From positions 8,362-72,361 of the forward strand of contig JBOHGE010000029.1 of the NCBI GenBank assembly GCA_050700055.1: 64,000 nucleotides of DNA, given 5' to 3'. Under the pieces are notes generated by a model that saw only the letters and a program-made list of their open reading frames with translations, made no database searches and was not told the DNA's origin. Below are positions 44,288 to 52,062 of this stretch, piece by piece. Position 1 is the stretch's first letter. Every line of letters starts with the position of its first letter. The translations under genes were made by a program, and so were the position numbers. This DNA is from GCA-003244245 sp050700055. GTDB lineage: Bacteria; Actinomycetota; Actinomycetes; Mycobacteriales; Pseudonocardiaceae.

Positions 44288-45111
44288 GTCAGCTCCGACA
44301 GCGGGATCGGGCCGGCGATCGGCTGCCCGGCGAGCTGGCGCTCGAACAACGCCAGCACCTGCTTGGTCGATACCGGCGCGGCGTACTCGAACGGTGTGGC
44401 GACCGCGTCGAAGTCCAACCGTGCCACCAGGTCATGGGCTTGGCGCAGCTCGGCGTGGGACAGCGGGATCTGCGCGTGATACGCCTTGTGGCAGGACAAC
44501 CCGACGGGCTCGGTGCCCTCGAGGTCGACCTTGATGAGGTCGCCGGCGAACAGGATTCCCCGGCGCTGGTCGTGCAGCACGGCGTGCCCGGGGAAGTGCC
44601 CCCCGCTGCGGTACATCACCAGACCGGGCGCGAGCACGTGGCGGTCATCCACCGGCCAGGTGACGCGAAACGCCTTGGTCCACGGCAGATCCTCGACGCA
44701 GATCGCGAGCACCGGCGGCGCCAGCTCGTCCTGCAGCTGCCACAGCGCGCCGTAGCCGTGCACATGGCTGGCCGCCAGCGCCACCAGCCCGCCGCGCTCG
44801 CGCAGGTGCGCCAAGGCGGCCGCCGGGTAGTAGCCGGCGCCCTCCCAGCCGACCAGCCCGGCATCGCTTTCCAGCACCCAGCCGGTGGTACCCAACCCGA
44901 GCTGCGGTTCACACCGGTAACCCGTGACACCCGGGGCGACCTGGGTCCAGCGCGCTTGGCGCCCGGCCGCGACCTCGGCGGCGGTGACGAATTCCCAACC
45001 GTCGGCGGGCAGCGCGTTGCGCACGTCGGTGCACACCGGGCAAGACGGCGGCGCGGCGAACCAGCGCTGCCAGTGCCCGCAGTTCAGACAGGCGTACAGA
45101 CCCAACGGCAT
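44284..45111 (-). CDS. Metallo-beta-lactamase-fold hydrolase with N-terminal zinc ribbon
   Basis: 275 residues. The first 30 form a rubredoxin-like knuckle (CLNCGHW...CPVC). The MBL part shows SHVHGYGALW (a degenerate HxHxDH), GGHFPGHAVLH and FAGDLIKVD. The loss of the Asp/His pair in the first motif suggests one metal or altered chemistry. The ATG at 45111 lies two bases after the Gfo/Idh stop. Confidence 0.75.
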   Translation of the reverse strand: MPLGLYACLNCGHWQRWFAAPPSCPVCTDVRNALPADGWEFVTAAEVAAGRQARWTQVAPGVTGYRCEPQLGLGTTGWVLESDAGLVGWEGAGYYPAAALAHLRERGGLVALAASHVHGYGALWQLQDELAPPVLAICVEDLPWTKAFRVTWPVDDRHVLAPGLVMYRSGGHFPGHAVLHDQRRGILFAGDLIKVDLEGTEPVGLSCHKAYHAQIPLSHAELRQAHDLVARLDFDAVATPFEYAAPVSTKQVLALFERQLAGQPIAGPIPLSELT

Positions 45112-45113
45112 GA

Positions 45114-46175
45114 TCAGCTCCGTTCCAGTGCGGTGTGCAGGAGTCGGTGCAGGCGCAGGTCGCGGCGCAACGGCCATGGCCAGCTCGCGGTGCCGGCCAC
45201 CGCGGCGCTGAAAGCGCCGAGCTGAGCGGTGAACGGGCTGGTGAGAGTGTCGAACGGGATCGCCGTGGCGGCTGCCGTCGCGGCGTCGATCCGGGTCAGC
45301 GTGCCGCCCGCGGTCTGGCCCATCGTGTTCACCGCGACGAGCTGCGCGCGGGTGCCGACCACCTCCAGGCGGCGCCGGGGCAACGGGTCGGCGGTGTTGA
45401 AGGAGACGTGCGCGCTGAGCAGCACACCACCAGCCGTGCGGCCGACGAGCACCGCGCCGTCGTCGACGGGATAGTCGTGCACGCGGGTGTGCGTGAGCAC
45501 GGTCAGCGTGGTGAGGTCGTCGCCGAGCAGCGCACCGACGAGGTCGATCCCGTGCGGCGCGAGGTCGACCAGCGCACCGCCGCCGGCCCGGACCGGATCG
45601 ATCCGCCAGTTGTCGTGTGGGTCGGCGTCCGGGCTCCAGTCATGCGGCAGCCAGCAGCCGTAGACGATCCGCACCGCCGTCACCGTGCCCAGCTCCCCAG
45701 CGGCGACCAGCTCGGCGATCCGCCGGTGCGCGGGGTGGAAACGCTGATCGAACGCTGCCCCGGCGAGCACACCGGTGCGCTCGCAGGCCTCGACCAGTGC
45801 GGTGGCCCCGCCGACGTCCGGGGCCAGCGGCTTCTCGCAGAGCACCGGCAGGCCGCGGCCGGCGATCGCAGCGACGGCGGCGGGATGGACGTGGGTGGGG
45901 GTGGCGACATAGACCGCGTGCAGGCCGGGCCGGGCGAGCAGCGCGTCGAGGTCCCCGCCGGCGGTCGCACCGGTCCGGGCCGCCAACCGGGTGGCGGCTG
46001 CCGGGTCACGGTCGCAGGCCCCGATCAGCCGGGCGCCGGGGGTCGCCAGCAGGCCGGGCAGGACGTAGTCGCGGGCCACCCAGCCGCAGCCGACGATCCC
46101 CCAGCCGACCGGCTCACCCGGCACCGGCCCGGGTGCCGTGGCCCGGGCGGTGTCGGTACACCCCGGCGAGGTCAC
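45114..46175 (-). CDS. Gfo/Idh/MocA-family oxidoreductase
   Basis: 353 residues from a GTG at 46175 overlapping the previous stop (GTGA). The Rossmann motif is WGIVGCGWVARDY, the catalytic strand LCEKPLAPD, and the substrate domain has PHGIDLVGALLGDD. Family members oxidise or reduce sugars and inositols (myo-inositol dehydrogenase is one), which fits an operon with an inositol-phosphate synthase. Confidence 0.85.
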   Translation of the reverse strand: MTSPGCTDTARATAPGPVPGEPVGWGIVGCGWVARDYVLPGLLATPGARLIGACDRDPAAATRLAARTGATAGGDLDALLARPGLHAVYVATPTHVHPAAVAAIAGRGLPVLCEKPLAPDVGGATALVEACERTGVLAGAAFDQRFHPAHRRIAELVAAGELGTVTAVRIVYGCWLPHDWSPDADPHDNWRIDPVRAGGGALVDLAPHGIDLVGALLGDDLTTLTVLTHTRVHDYPVDDGAVLVGRTAGGVLLSAHVSFNTADPLPRRRLEVVGTRAQLVAVNTMGQTAGGTLTRIDAATAAATAIPFDTLTSPFTAQLGAFSAAVAGTASWPWPLRRDLRLHRLLHTALERS

Positions 46176-47176
46176 CGGCCCGCCGCGGCCAGCACCGCGT
46201 GCTGGTAGTCGGTGACCGGTCCGGCGTGCACGAGCTCCAGGTCGACCAGCGCCTGTTCGGCGGTGAACCCCGCGGCGCGGGCGTGGTGGCGTACCTGCAG
46301 CACCCGGTCGAGCACGTCGGCGGCGTGAAACGCCCGCCCGACCGCAGTGCCGGCGTCGGCCCGCAGCTCGAGCAGGGCGCGCACGCGGGCCGCGAGTGCG
46401 GCCGGCAGGGTCGCCAGCTCCCGCTCGGTGAGGCGGTGCTGTACGGCGTCGAGGTGCTCGCCGAGCAGGATGTCCCCGGCGAACCCGGCGTCGGGCAGGG
46501 TCGCGTTGGGCAGGTGGTGGGCCAGCCCGAGCAGCCACACCTCGCCGGGGTCAGCGGCGAAGTCGTCGGCCAGCAGCGAGCCGTAGACGGCCACAGCCCA
46601 GCAGTGCTCGGCGTGGTTCTCCGGTGGCTCGACGATCAACCGTGGCTTGCCGGGAGCGGTCGCGCCCGCTCGCGGCTGGCGGCACAACGCTCCGACGAAC
46701 GGCGGGAGCCTTCCGGCGTCGGGGGACTGGTCACCCAGGTCGCCGGGCTGATCGCACGGGTCGCCGGGCTGGTCGCCCTGGTCGCCGGGCTGGTCGCCCT
46801 GGGAGCGCTCGGTGGCGCCGGCCACCAGGTCGGGCAGCGCGGCGTGCGCCCGAGCGACCGCCGCCGGGTGCAGCCCGCCGGCCACCTCGTGCACCGCGCG
46901 GCTGAGCACCTGGATGGTCTCATCCGGGGGGAGACCGGCAGCCAGCAGCACCGCAGCGTCCACCCCCGCCAGGCGGGCACCGGCCAGCGCAGCGGCACAC
47001 TCCGCCCCGGCGACCCGGCCCGGATCGGCCCCGGCCACCAGCGCCGCCCATGCGCGGATGAACGAGCGCTGGGCCACCGAGCCGGCCGCATGCGCCACTC
47101 GCACCCGCTTGAGGTCACCGACCTCGCGGAACATCCCCGAGACCGCGGCGAGCCGAGCGGCGGGCAGCGCGGTCAT
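46172..47176 (-). CDS. HD-domain-like protein with a Gly/Asp/Gln repeat
   Basis: 334 residues. The C-terminal half has ENHAEHCWAVAVYGSLLADD and LLGLAHHLPNA, the spacing of an HD-type metal phosphohydrolase. The N-terminal 130 residues are helical and unrecognised. The halves are joined by an imperfect repeat of DQPGD units, coded by a short tandem repeat at 46728-46802. It overlaps both neighbours by four bases. It may dephosphorylate the inositol phosphate or a later intermediate; this is inference. Confidence 0.6.
   Translation of the reverse strand: MTALPAARLAAVSGMFREVGDLKRVRVAHAAGSVAQRSFIRAWAALVAGADPGRVAGAECAAALAGARLAGVDAAVLLAAGLPPDETIQVLSRAVHEVAGGLHPAAVARAHAALPDLVAGATERSQGDQPGDQGDQPGDPCDQPGDLGDQSPDAGRLPPFVGALCRQPRAGATAPGKPRLIVEPPENHAEHCWAVAVYGSLLADDFAADPGEVWLLGLAHHLPNATLPDAGFAGDILLGEHLDAVQHRLTERELATLPAALAARVRALLELRADAGTAVGRAFHAADVLDRVLQVRHHARAAGFTAEQALVDLELVHAGPVTDYQHAVLAAAGR
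46728..46802. repeat. Tandem GGTCGCCGGGCTG-type repeat in the HD-like gene
   Basis: Five imperfect 15-base units (GGTCGCCGGGCTGGT and variants) code the DQPGD linker in frame. Low-complexity linkers of this kind vary between strains. Confidence 0.7.
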
Positions 47177-48351
47177 CCGGGGCCGTCCAGCCAGTCGAGC
47201 AGGACTCGTTCCTGGACGTGCAAGGCGTGCTCGGGCACCCGCCCGTCGCGGGTGATTGGCGCTTTGAAGAAGTAGCCGAGCTGCTCCTGGGCGCCGCCCT
47301 CGCCGCGCCGGCGCGCTTCGGCAAGCAGCCGCACCAGCTCCAGCACGAGCGGAGCGGCAAGAATCGAGTCCCGGCACAGGAAGTCGACCTTGATCTGCAT
47401 CCGCTGGCCGAGGAACCCGATCAGGTCGATGTTGTCCCAGGCCTCCTTGGCGTCGCCGCGCGGCCGGTAGTAGTCGATCCGCACGATGTGGTCTTCCACG
47501 TCGTAACCGAGGATCGAGTCGAGCACCGAGCCTTTAGTGTCGAGCTTGCTGGCCAGCGATGACGGATCGTCGAGGATCTGGCCGTCGCGGTTGCCGAGGA
47601 TGTTCGTCGAGTACCAGCCGTCAACCACCAAGGCCCGCGAGCGAAACGCCGGCGCGAGCACGGTCTTGATCAGTGTCTGCCCGGTCTTGCCGTCCTTGCC
47701 CGCGACCGGCACGCGCTGCCGTTCGGCCAGCGCGAGCAATGCGGGGACGTCGGCACCGAGGCTGGGGGTGAAGTTGACGTAAGGGCAGCCCTCGATGATG
47801 GCGGCGTAGGCGTAGACCATGCCCGGGGTGATCACCGGATCGCCGGTGTCCAGGCCCCGCTCGAACGAGTCGGGGTCGGCCAGGACCGCCGAGGCGCGAT
47901 CCGGCCACGCCTCGGTCGACGCCAGGTTGACCACCACGACGATGTCGAGCCGGTGCGCCTCGCGGAACCGCCGCAGGTCGGACCGGACGTGCGCGACCCG
48001 CTCGCGCAGCGACCCGACGGCGACCACATTCGCTCCGGCGGCGTTGCGGCAGTACGCCGGGTCGGCCACCGCCGGCCACGGCTCGATCTGCTGCAAGGGG
48101 ATCGCGACTGCCTCGATCTGCGGCGGCTCCAGGACGCGGTGCACGTGCGCAGCCTTGGCGAGGTCGTCGGCGTTGAGGTCCCAACCGCCGAAGACGAGCG
48201 AGTCGTAAGCCACCAAGTCATCGCGGTGGGCGAATGGCAGGCCGGCGGTGCCGGACATGCCCAGTTTGAGGTGCTCGACGCCGGCCACCGCCGTGGTTGC
48301 GACGGCACCCCCGAGACCGATCACCGCGGCCCCCACCCGGATGGCGGTCAC
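47173..48351 (-). CDS. myo-Inositol-1-phosphate synthase family protein
   Basis: 392 residues from a GTG at 48351. NAD binding is by VIGLGGAVATTAVAG, and the active-site strands GKDGKTGQTLIKT and DGWYSTNILGNRDG match Ino1. The enzyme turns glucose-6-phosphate into inositol-3-phosphate. Its place in a YcaO/GT4/deacetylase operon, coupled to a small peptide gene, suggests a pathway-specific copy rather than the phospholipid/mycothiol one. Confidence 0.88.
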   Translation of the reverse strand: MTAIRVGAAVIGLGGAVATTAVAGVEHLKLGMSGTAGLPFAHRDDLVAYDSLVFGGWDLNADDLAKAAHVHRVLEPPQIEAVAIPLQQIEPWPAVADPAYCRNAAGANVVAVGSLRERVAHVRSDLRRFREAHRLDIVVVVNLASTEAWPDRASAVLADPDSFERGLDTGDPVITPGMVYAYAAIIEGCPYVNFTPSLGADVPALLALAERQRVPVAGKDGKTGQTLIKTVLAPAFRSRALVVDGWYSTNILGNRDGQILDDPSSLASKLDTKGSVLDSILGYDVEDHIVRIDYYRPRGDAKEAWDNIDLIGFLGQRMQIKVDFLCRDSILAAPLVLELVRLLAEARRRGEGGAQEQLGYFFKAPITRDGRVPEHALHVQERVLLDWLDGPG

Positions 48352-48437
48352 CCGGTCACCCGGTGCGCCCACTCGTCGAGAGCTCGCCCAGACCCGGACC
48401 ACCGGCCCTTTCCCGGCGGGATAGTCATCTCGCTCAT
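48348..48437 (-). CDS. 29-residue peptide heading the YcaO operon
   Basis: An ATG at 48437 with AGGAG seven bases upstream opens a 29-codon frame. It starts MSEMTIPPGKGRWSGSG and ends DEWAHRVTG, and its TGA overlaps the GTG of the inositol-phosphate synthase gene by four bases. It has two Trp, two internal Ser, four internal Gly and no Cys. As the only short ORF in an operon with a YcaO gene it is a candidate precursor or scaffold peptide. It could instead be a translational-coupling leader. Confidence 0.6.
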   Translation of the reverse strand: MSEMTIPPGKGRWSGSGRALDEWAHRVTG

Positions 48438-48759
48438 GACCCTGCTCCTAACCGTCGTCCTCAACCGGTGCGCGCCGGATGCCGCGGCACCGCGCGCTCG
48501 GTGACCAGTGCCGCTCCAAGGATGCAGCACTACCGGCTTCTCCGCTAGTTGAAACGGATAGTTAACATCCCGCTTCCCTGCCTCCTCGCCGAAACCAGCA
48601 CGCTGGAGCCAGGGAGAAACTCGACAACTAGCACCAAGATCACTGACGTCGCACACCGAGTCGTAAGATTGAAACGGTTGAGTTGTGATCATCGGGGCTG
48701 GGACGGGAGTGGTGGTGCAGGGTGAACACCGGGCGACATGGGTTAGCGATAATCAACCT
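48438..48759. promoter_or_regulatory. Divergent control region of the YcaO operon
   Basis: About 320 bases separate the peptide start from the likely regulator start. TTGAAACGG occurs twice in direct orientation (48549-48557 and 48669-48677), each followed by an A/T-rich stretch (ATAGTTAAC; TTGAGTTGT). These are the best candidates for regulator binding or -35/-10 elements. Confidence 0.4.
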
Positions 48760-49704
48760 GTGACCGCTGATGGAGCCACGGACCTCGGGCCTGATGCACC
48801 CACCTACCCAGCCGGCTGGGTAGCCCGCCGGCTGGGTATCGCCCCGGCCACTTTGCGCATCTGGCAATACCGGTACGGGGTAGGACCCACGACCAGAACG
48901 GCAGGCGGCCACAGCCGCTACAGCCCCACGGATGTGACTCGCCTGAAACGGATACGGCAGTTGGTGCTGGCCGGAGTACCGGTGGCACAAGCGGCGCGGA
49001 TGTCAGCGGATCCGCAGTCTGAGCCGCCGCTCACCGCACCTGACGTCACGGAGCCGACCCACCGGCGCGGCGGGGGCCGGGTGCTCGCCGTGGACCACGG
49101 CACACCGGAACTCCGGCGCCTGGCAGGCGCAGCCATGGCTCTGGACGAAGACACCATTACTGCCATCCTGGCCGACGCACTACGCCGCCACGGCGTCATC
49201 CCGGCGTGGGACGAGCTCGTCGTCCCCATCCTGCGCAGCTTGGGTGATCGTTACGCTCGGACTGCGGATTGTCTCGACGTCGAGCATTTGTTCACCGAAC
49301 GTGTCCGCCTGGCGCTGTCAGCAATGACCGCCGCTCGCCGTCCCGGGAGCCCGGCCGCTCCGGTGCTGCTCGGCTGCCCCGACGACGAACAGCACGTCCT
49401 GCCGCTGCATGCGCTGGCCGCGGCGCTCGCCGAGTGGGGGCAACCGAGCCGCGTCCTCGGTGCGTCGGTTCCCATGCCCGCCCTGACCTCGGCGATCCGC
49501 CGGATCAAGCCGTCCGCGGTGTTCATCTGGGCCCACACCGAGGCGACCGCGCACCATGCAGATCTCACGGCCATTCCCCGCCAGCGCCCGCCGGCCCGCA
49601 TTGTGGCCGGCGGGCCCGGTTGGCGCGATCTCGAGCTACCGGCAACCGTGACCCGGGCCACCACCCTCACCGAGGCGGTGCACGCCATGCGTTCGGGGTC
49701 GTGA
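48760..49704 (+). CDS. MerR-family regulator with B12-binding-like domain (LitR/CarH type)
   Basis: 314 residues from the GTG at 48760 (the frame is open from 48685). The winged HTH reads YPAGWVARRLGIAPATLRIW, then GGHSRYSPTDVTRLKRI. The C-terminal half follows the helical plus Rossmann layout of CarH/LitR proteins; CPDDEQHVLPLHALAAAL corresponds to the cobalamin His-ligand loop, with the DxHxxG motif altered. If cobalamin binds, the regulator would be light-sensitive. It is divergent to the YcaO operon and probably represses it. Confidence 0.75.
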   Translation: MTADGATDLGPDAPTYPAGWVARRLGIAPATLRIWQYRYGVGPTTRTAGGHSRYSPTDVTRLKRIRQLVLAGVPVAQAARMSADPQSEPPLTAPDVTEPTHRRGGGRVLAVDHGTPELRRLAGAAMALDEDTITAILADALRRHGVIPAWDELVVPILRSLGDRYARTADCLDVEHLFTERVRLALSAMTAARRPGSPAAPVLLGCPDDEQHVLPLHALAAALAEWGQPSRVLGASVPMPALTSAIRRIKPSAVFIWAHTEATAHHADLTAIPRQRPPARIVAGGPGWRDLELPATVTRATTLTEAVHAMRSGS

Positions 49705-49740
49705 GTGCGTAACAGTGTTACGCACTCACGACCCCGAACG
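49690..49740. terminator. Dispersed palindrome A, extended perfect copy (25-base arms)
   Basis: Arms 49690-49714 and 49716-49740 are perfect complements around one central base; the middle part (GTGAGTGCGTAACA) is the family A core. The regulator gene's last codons lie in the left arm and the pruA stop (49741-49743) directly abuts the right arm. Confidence 0.85.
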
Positions 49741-51369
49741 CTAACGCATGTGGGGGTAGGTGTGATCGATCGGTGGGTCGAAGGTCTCCTTGATCGTCCG
49801 CGGGCTGGTCCAGCGCAGCAGGTTGATCAGTGAGCCGGCCTTGTCGTTGGTGCCCGAGGCCCGGGACCCACCGAAGGGCTGGCGGCCCACCACCGCCCCG
49901 GTGGGCTTGTCATTGACGTAGAAGTTGCCCGCCGCGAAACGCAGCGAACGATGGGCCTGCTGTATCGCCGCCCGGTCGGTGGCGAACACCGCGCCGGTCA
50001 GGGCGTACGGGCTGGTGGCATCGATCACGTCGAGGATGGCGGCGTAGTCGGCGTCGGGATAGACGTGCACCGCGAGGATCGGGCCGAAGTACTCCGTCGT
50101 GAACACCTCGTGCTTGGGGTCGTCGCCGACGAGCACCGTGGGTTGCACGAACCATCCTTGGGAGTCGTCGCAGCCGCCACCGGCGAGAACCTCGATCGAC
50201 GGGTCGGTGGCGGCCCGGGCCAGCAGGTCACGGTGCTTGGCGAAGGCCCGGGCGTCGATCACCGCGCCGCCGAAGCTGGACAGGTCGGTGACGTCGCCAT
50301 AGCTGACCTGTCGCGTGGTGTCGGCCAGCTGCTCGGCCAGCCCGCCATCCCACAGCGACCGGGCGATGTACGCCCGGGAGACCGCCGAGCACTTCTGGCC
50401 CTGGTACTCGAACGCCCCGCGCACCAGCGCCGTCGTCACCGCCGCCGGCTCCGCCGACGGGTGTGCCACCACGAAGTCCTTGCCTCCGGTCTCCCCCACG
50501 ATGCGCGGGTAGCCACGGTAGCCGTCCAGGTGATCGGCAATGGTGCGCCAGAGCTTCTTGAAGGTCGTGGTGGAGCCGGTGAAGTGCAGCCCGGCGAGGT
50601 CGGGGTCGGCCAGGGCGACCGCGCTGACCGGGGTTCCGTGCCCGGTGACCAGGTTGATCACCCCGGGGGGCAGCCCGGCGGCTTCCAGCAGCCGCATCGT
50701 GTAGTGCGCGGCGAGCTGCTGGGTCAACGTGGGCTTCCACACCACCGTGTTGCCCATCAGCGCGGGCGCGGTGGGCAGGTTCCCGGCGATCGCGGTGAAG
50801 TTGAACGGGGTGATCGCCACGACGAAACCTTCCAGCGGGCGGTAGTCCATCCGGTTCCACTCACCGGGTGCCGATCTCGGCTGCTCGGCCAGGATCCGGC
50901 GGGCGAAGTGCACGTTGAAACGCCAGAAGTCGATCAGCTCGCAAGCCGCGTCGAGCTCGGCCTGCTGCACCGACTTCGACTGGCCGAGCATGGTGGCGGC
51001 ATTGAGCGTGTCCCGCCACGGACCGGCCGCGAGGTCCGCGGCGCGCAGCAGGATCGCGGCGCGCTCATCGAAGGGCAGCTCACGCCAGCCCGGCGCGGCC
51101 CGCGTCGCGGCGCGCACGGCGGCAGCCACGTCAGCGGTGGTGGCCTGCGCGCTGTGCCCCAGCACGTGCGCGTGCCGGTGCGGGGCGACCACGTCGAGGG
51201 ATTCCCCACCGGCCATCCGCTGGACCCCGTCGATGGTCATGGTCAGCTCAGCTCGCTGCCCAGCCAGCTCGGCGAGCCTGCGGGCCAGCAACTCACGTTC
51301 CGGCGTGCCGGGCGCGTAGCCACGGACCGGCTCGTTGCGCGGAGCCGGCGTGGACGTGATCGCGTCCAT
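49741..51369 (-). CDS. pruA: L-glutamate gamma-semialdehyde dehydrogenase (P5C dehydrogenase)
   Basis: 542 residues of the ALDH4 type. ITPFNFTAIAGNLPTAPALM and HFTGSTTTFKKLW frame the NAD site, ETGGKDF holds the general base and EYQGQKCSAVSRAYI the catalytic Cys. The enzyme oxidises glutamate semialdehyde to glutamate in proline degradation. No putA/prodh gene is adjacent in the window. The ATG at 51369 is chosen because the extension to 51423 runs through a palindrome. Confidence 0.95.
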   Translation of the reverse strand: MDAITSTPAPRNEPVRGYAPGTPERELLARRLAELAGQRAELTMTIDGVQRMAGGESLDVVAPHRHAHVLGHSAQATTADVAAAVRAATRAAPGWRELPFDERAAILLRAADLAAGPWRDTLNAATMLGQSKSVQQAELDAACELIDFWRFNVHFARRILAEQPRSAPGEWNRMDYRPLEGFVVAITPFNFTAIAGNLPTAPALMGNTVVWKPTLTQQLAAHYTMRLLEAAGLPPGVINLVTGHGTPVSAVALADPDLAGLHFTGSTTTFKKLWRTIADHLDGYRGYPRIVGETGGKDFVVAHPSAEPAAVTTALVRGAFEYQGQKCSAVSRAYIARSLWDGGLAEQLADTTRQVSYGDVTDLSSFGGAVIDARAFAKHRDLLARAATDPSIEVLAGGGCDDSQGWFVQPTVLVGDDPKHEVFTTEYFGPILAVHVYPDADYAAILDVIDATSPYALTGAVFATDRAAIQQAHRSLRFAAGNFYVNDKPTGAVVGRQPFGGSRASGTNDKAGSLINLLRWTSPRTIKETFDPPIDHTYPHMR

Positions 51370-51386
51370 AGGTACGCAAGCGTACC

Positions 51387-51428
51387 CGTGAGTGGCGATG
51401 CGAGTTCCGACTCGCATCGCCACTCACG
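51387..51428. terminator. 19-base perfect inverted repeat (GTGAGTGGC family)
   Basis: CGTGAGTGGCGATGCGAGT at 51387-51405 pairs with 51410-51428 across TCCG. Its outer nine bases match palindrome family A. It separates the DUF6912 gene stop from the pruA start, both on the minus strand. Confidence 0.8.
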
Positions 51429-51432
51429 CGGC

Positions 51433-51936
51433 CTACAACAATTCGAGCAGGAAAGGGATCTCCTGGGTGGCGTACCAGGCCATCTCGTGGTCCTCCGCTT
51501 CGCCGAGGGTGAACTCGGCGTCCGGGTCACCGAGATCGGCGGCGTCGACCACCGCCGCCGCGCCGCGCACCGCGTCCTCCGCCGCAGCCACGTCGACGTG
51601 CACCGCGGCGACCGCCGAGCTCGGCACCGGCCCGGCAACCGTGACCGCGGCGTCGTCCAGATCAGGACGCAACCGCACCCCCTCGACATCAGCGGCCACC
51701 ACGACGCGGCGCGGCAGGACCCCCGAGTCGCCGTCCAGCTCGGCGGCCAGCAGCCGCAGCGACGCCCGGGCCGCCTCGTTCATCGCCGCATACTCCAGCT
51801 CTTCGCTGTCCCCGGCGGCATAGGACTCCCGCAGCATCGGGGTGAGCGCGAAGGCGGTGCCGGAGACGGGCATCAGCTCATCGGAGTCGACCAATGCCCG
51901 CAGCATCGTGAGGGTGGCGGGAATGTAGACCCTCAT
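51433..51936 (-). CDS. DUF6912 family protein
   Basis: 167 residues, starting MRVYIPATLTMLRALVDSDE, with FALTPMLRESYAAGDSEELE and the tail AWYATQEIPFLLELL. It matches a conserved actinobacterial family of unknown function, now DUF6912. It is soluble and mixed alpha/beta. The ATG at 51936 fits the family start; the longer frame to 52317 is antisense to the methyltransferase gene. Confidence 0.8.
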   Translation of the reverse strand: MRVYIPATLTMLRALVDSDELMPVSGTAFALTPMLRESYAAGDSEELEYAAMNEAARASLRLLAAELDGDSGVLPRRVVVAADVEGVRLRPDLDDAAVTVAGPVPSSAVAAVHVDVAAAEDAVRGAAAVVDAADLGDPDAEFTLGEAEDHEMAWYATQEIPFLLELL

Positions 51937-52062
51937 CCGGCGACAACCACCCGATCGCAGGCCGGCGGCAGCACTGCGAACCTCAGCACTGGTAACCGTC
52001 CGGCCATGCGGTGCATCCTGGCACGCCGGACGGCGCCATCCGCACCTGCCATCCTGTGTTGC

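Noticed and set aside
49951..52062. Upstream part of the long plus-strand frame that ends with the TrmH-type gene
   Set aside because: It is antisense to pruA and DUF6912 and has no protein-like pattern; homology starts only at 52063.
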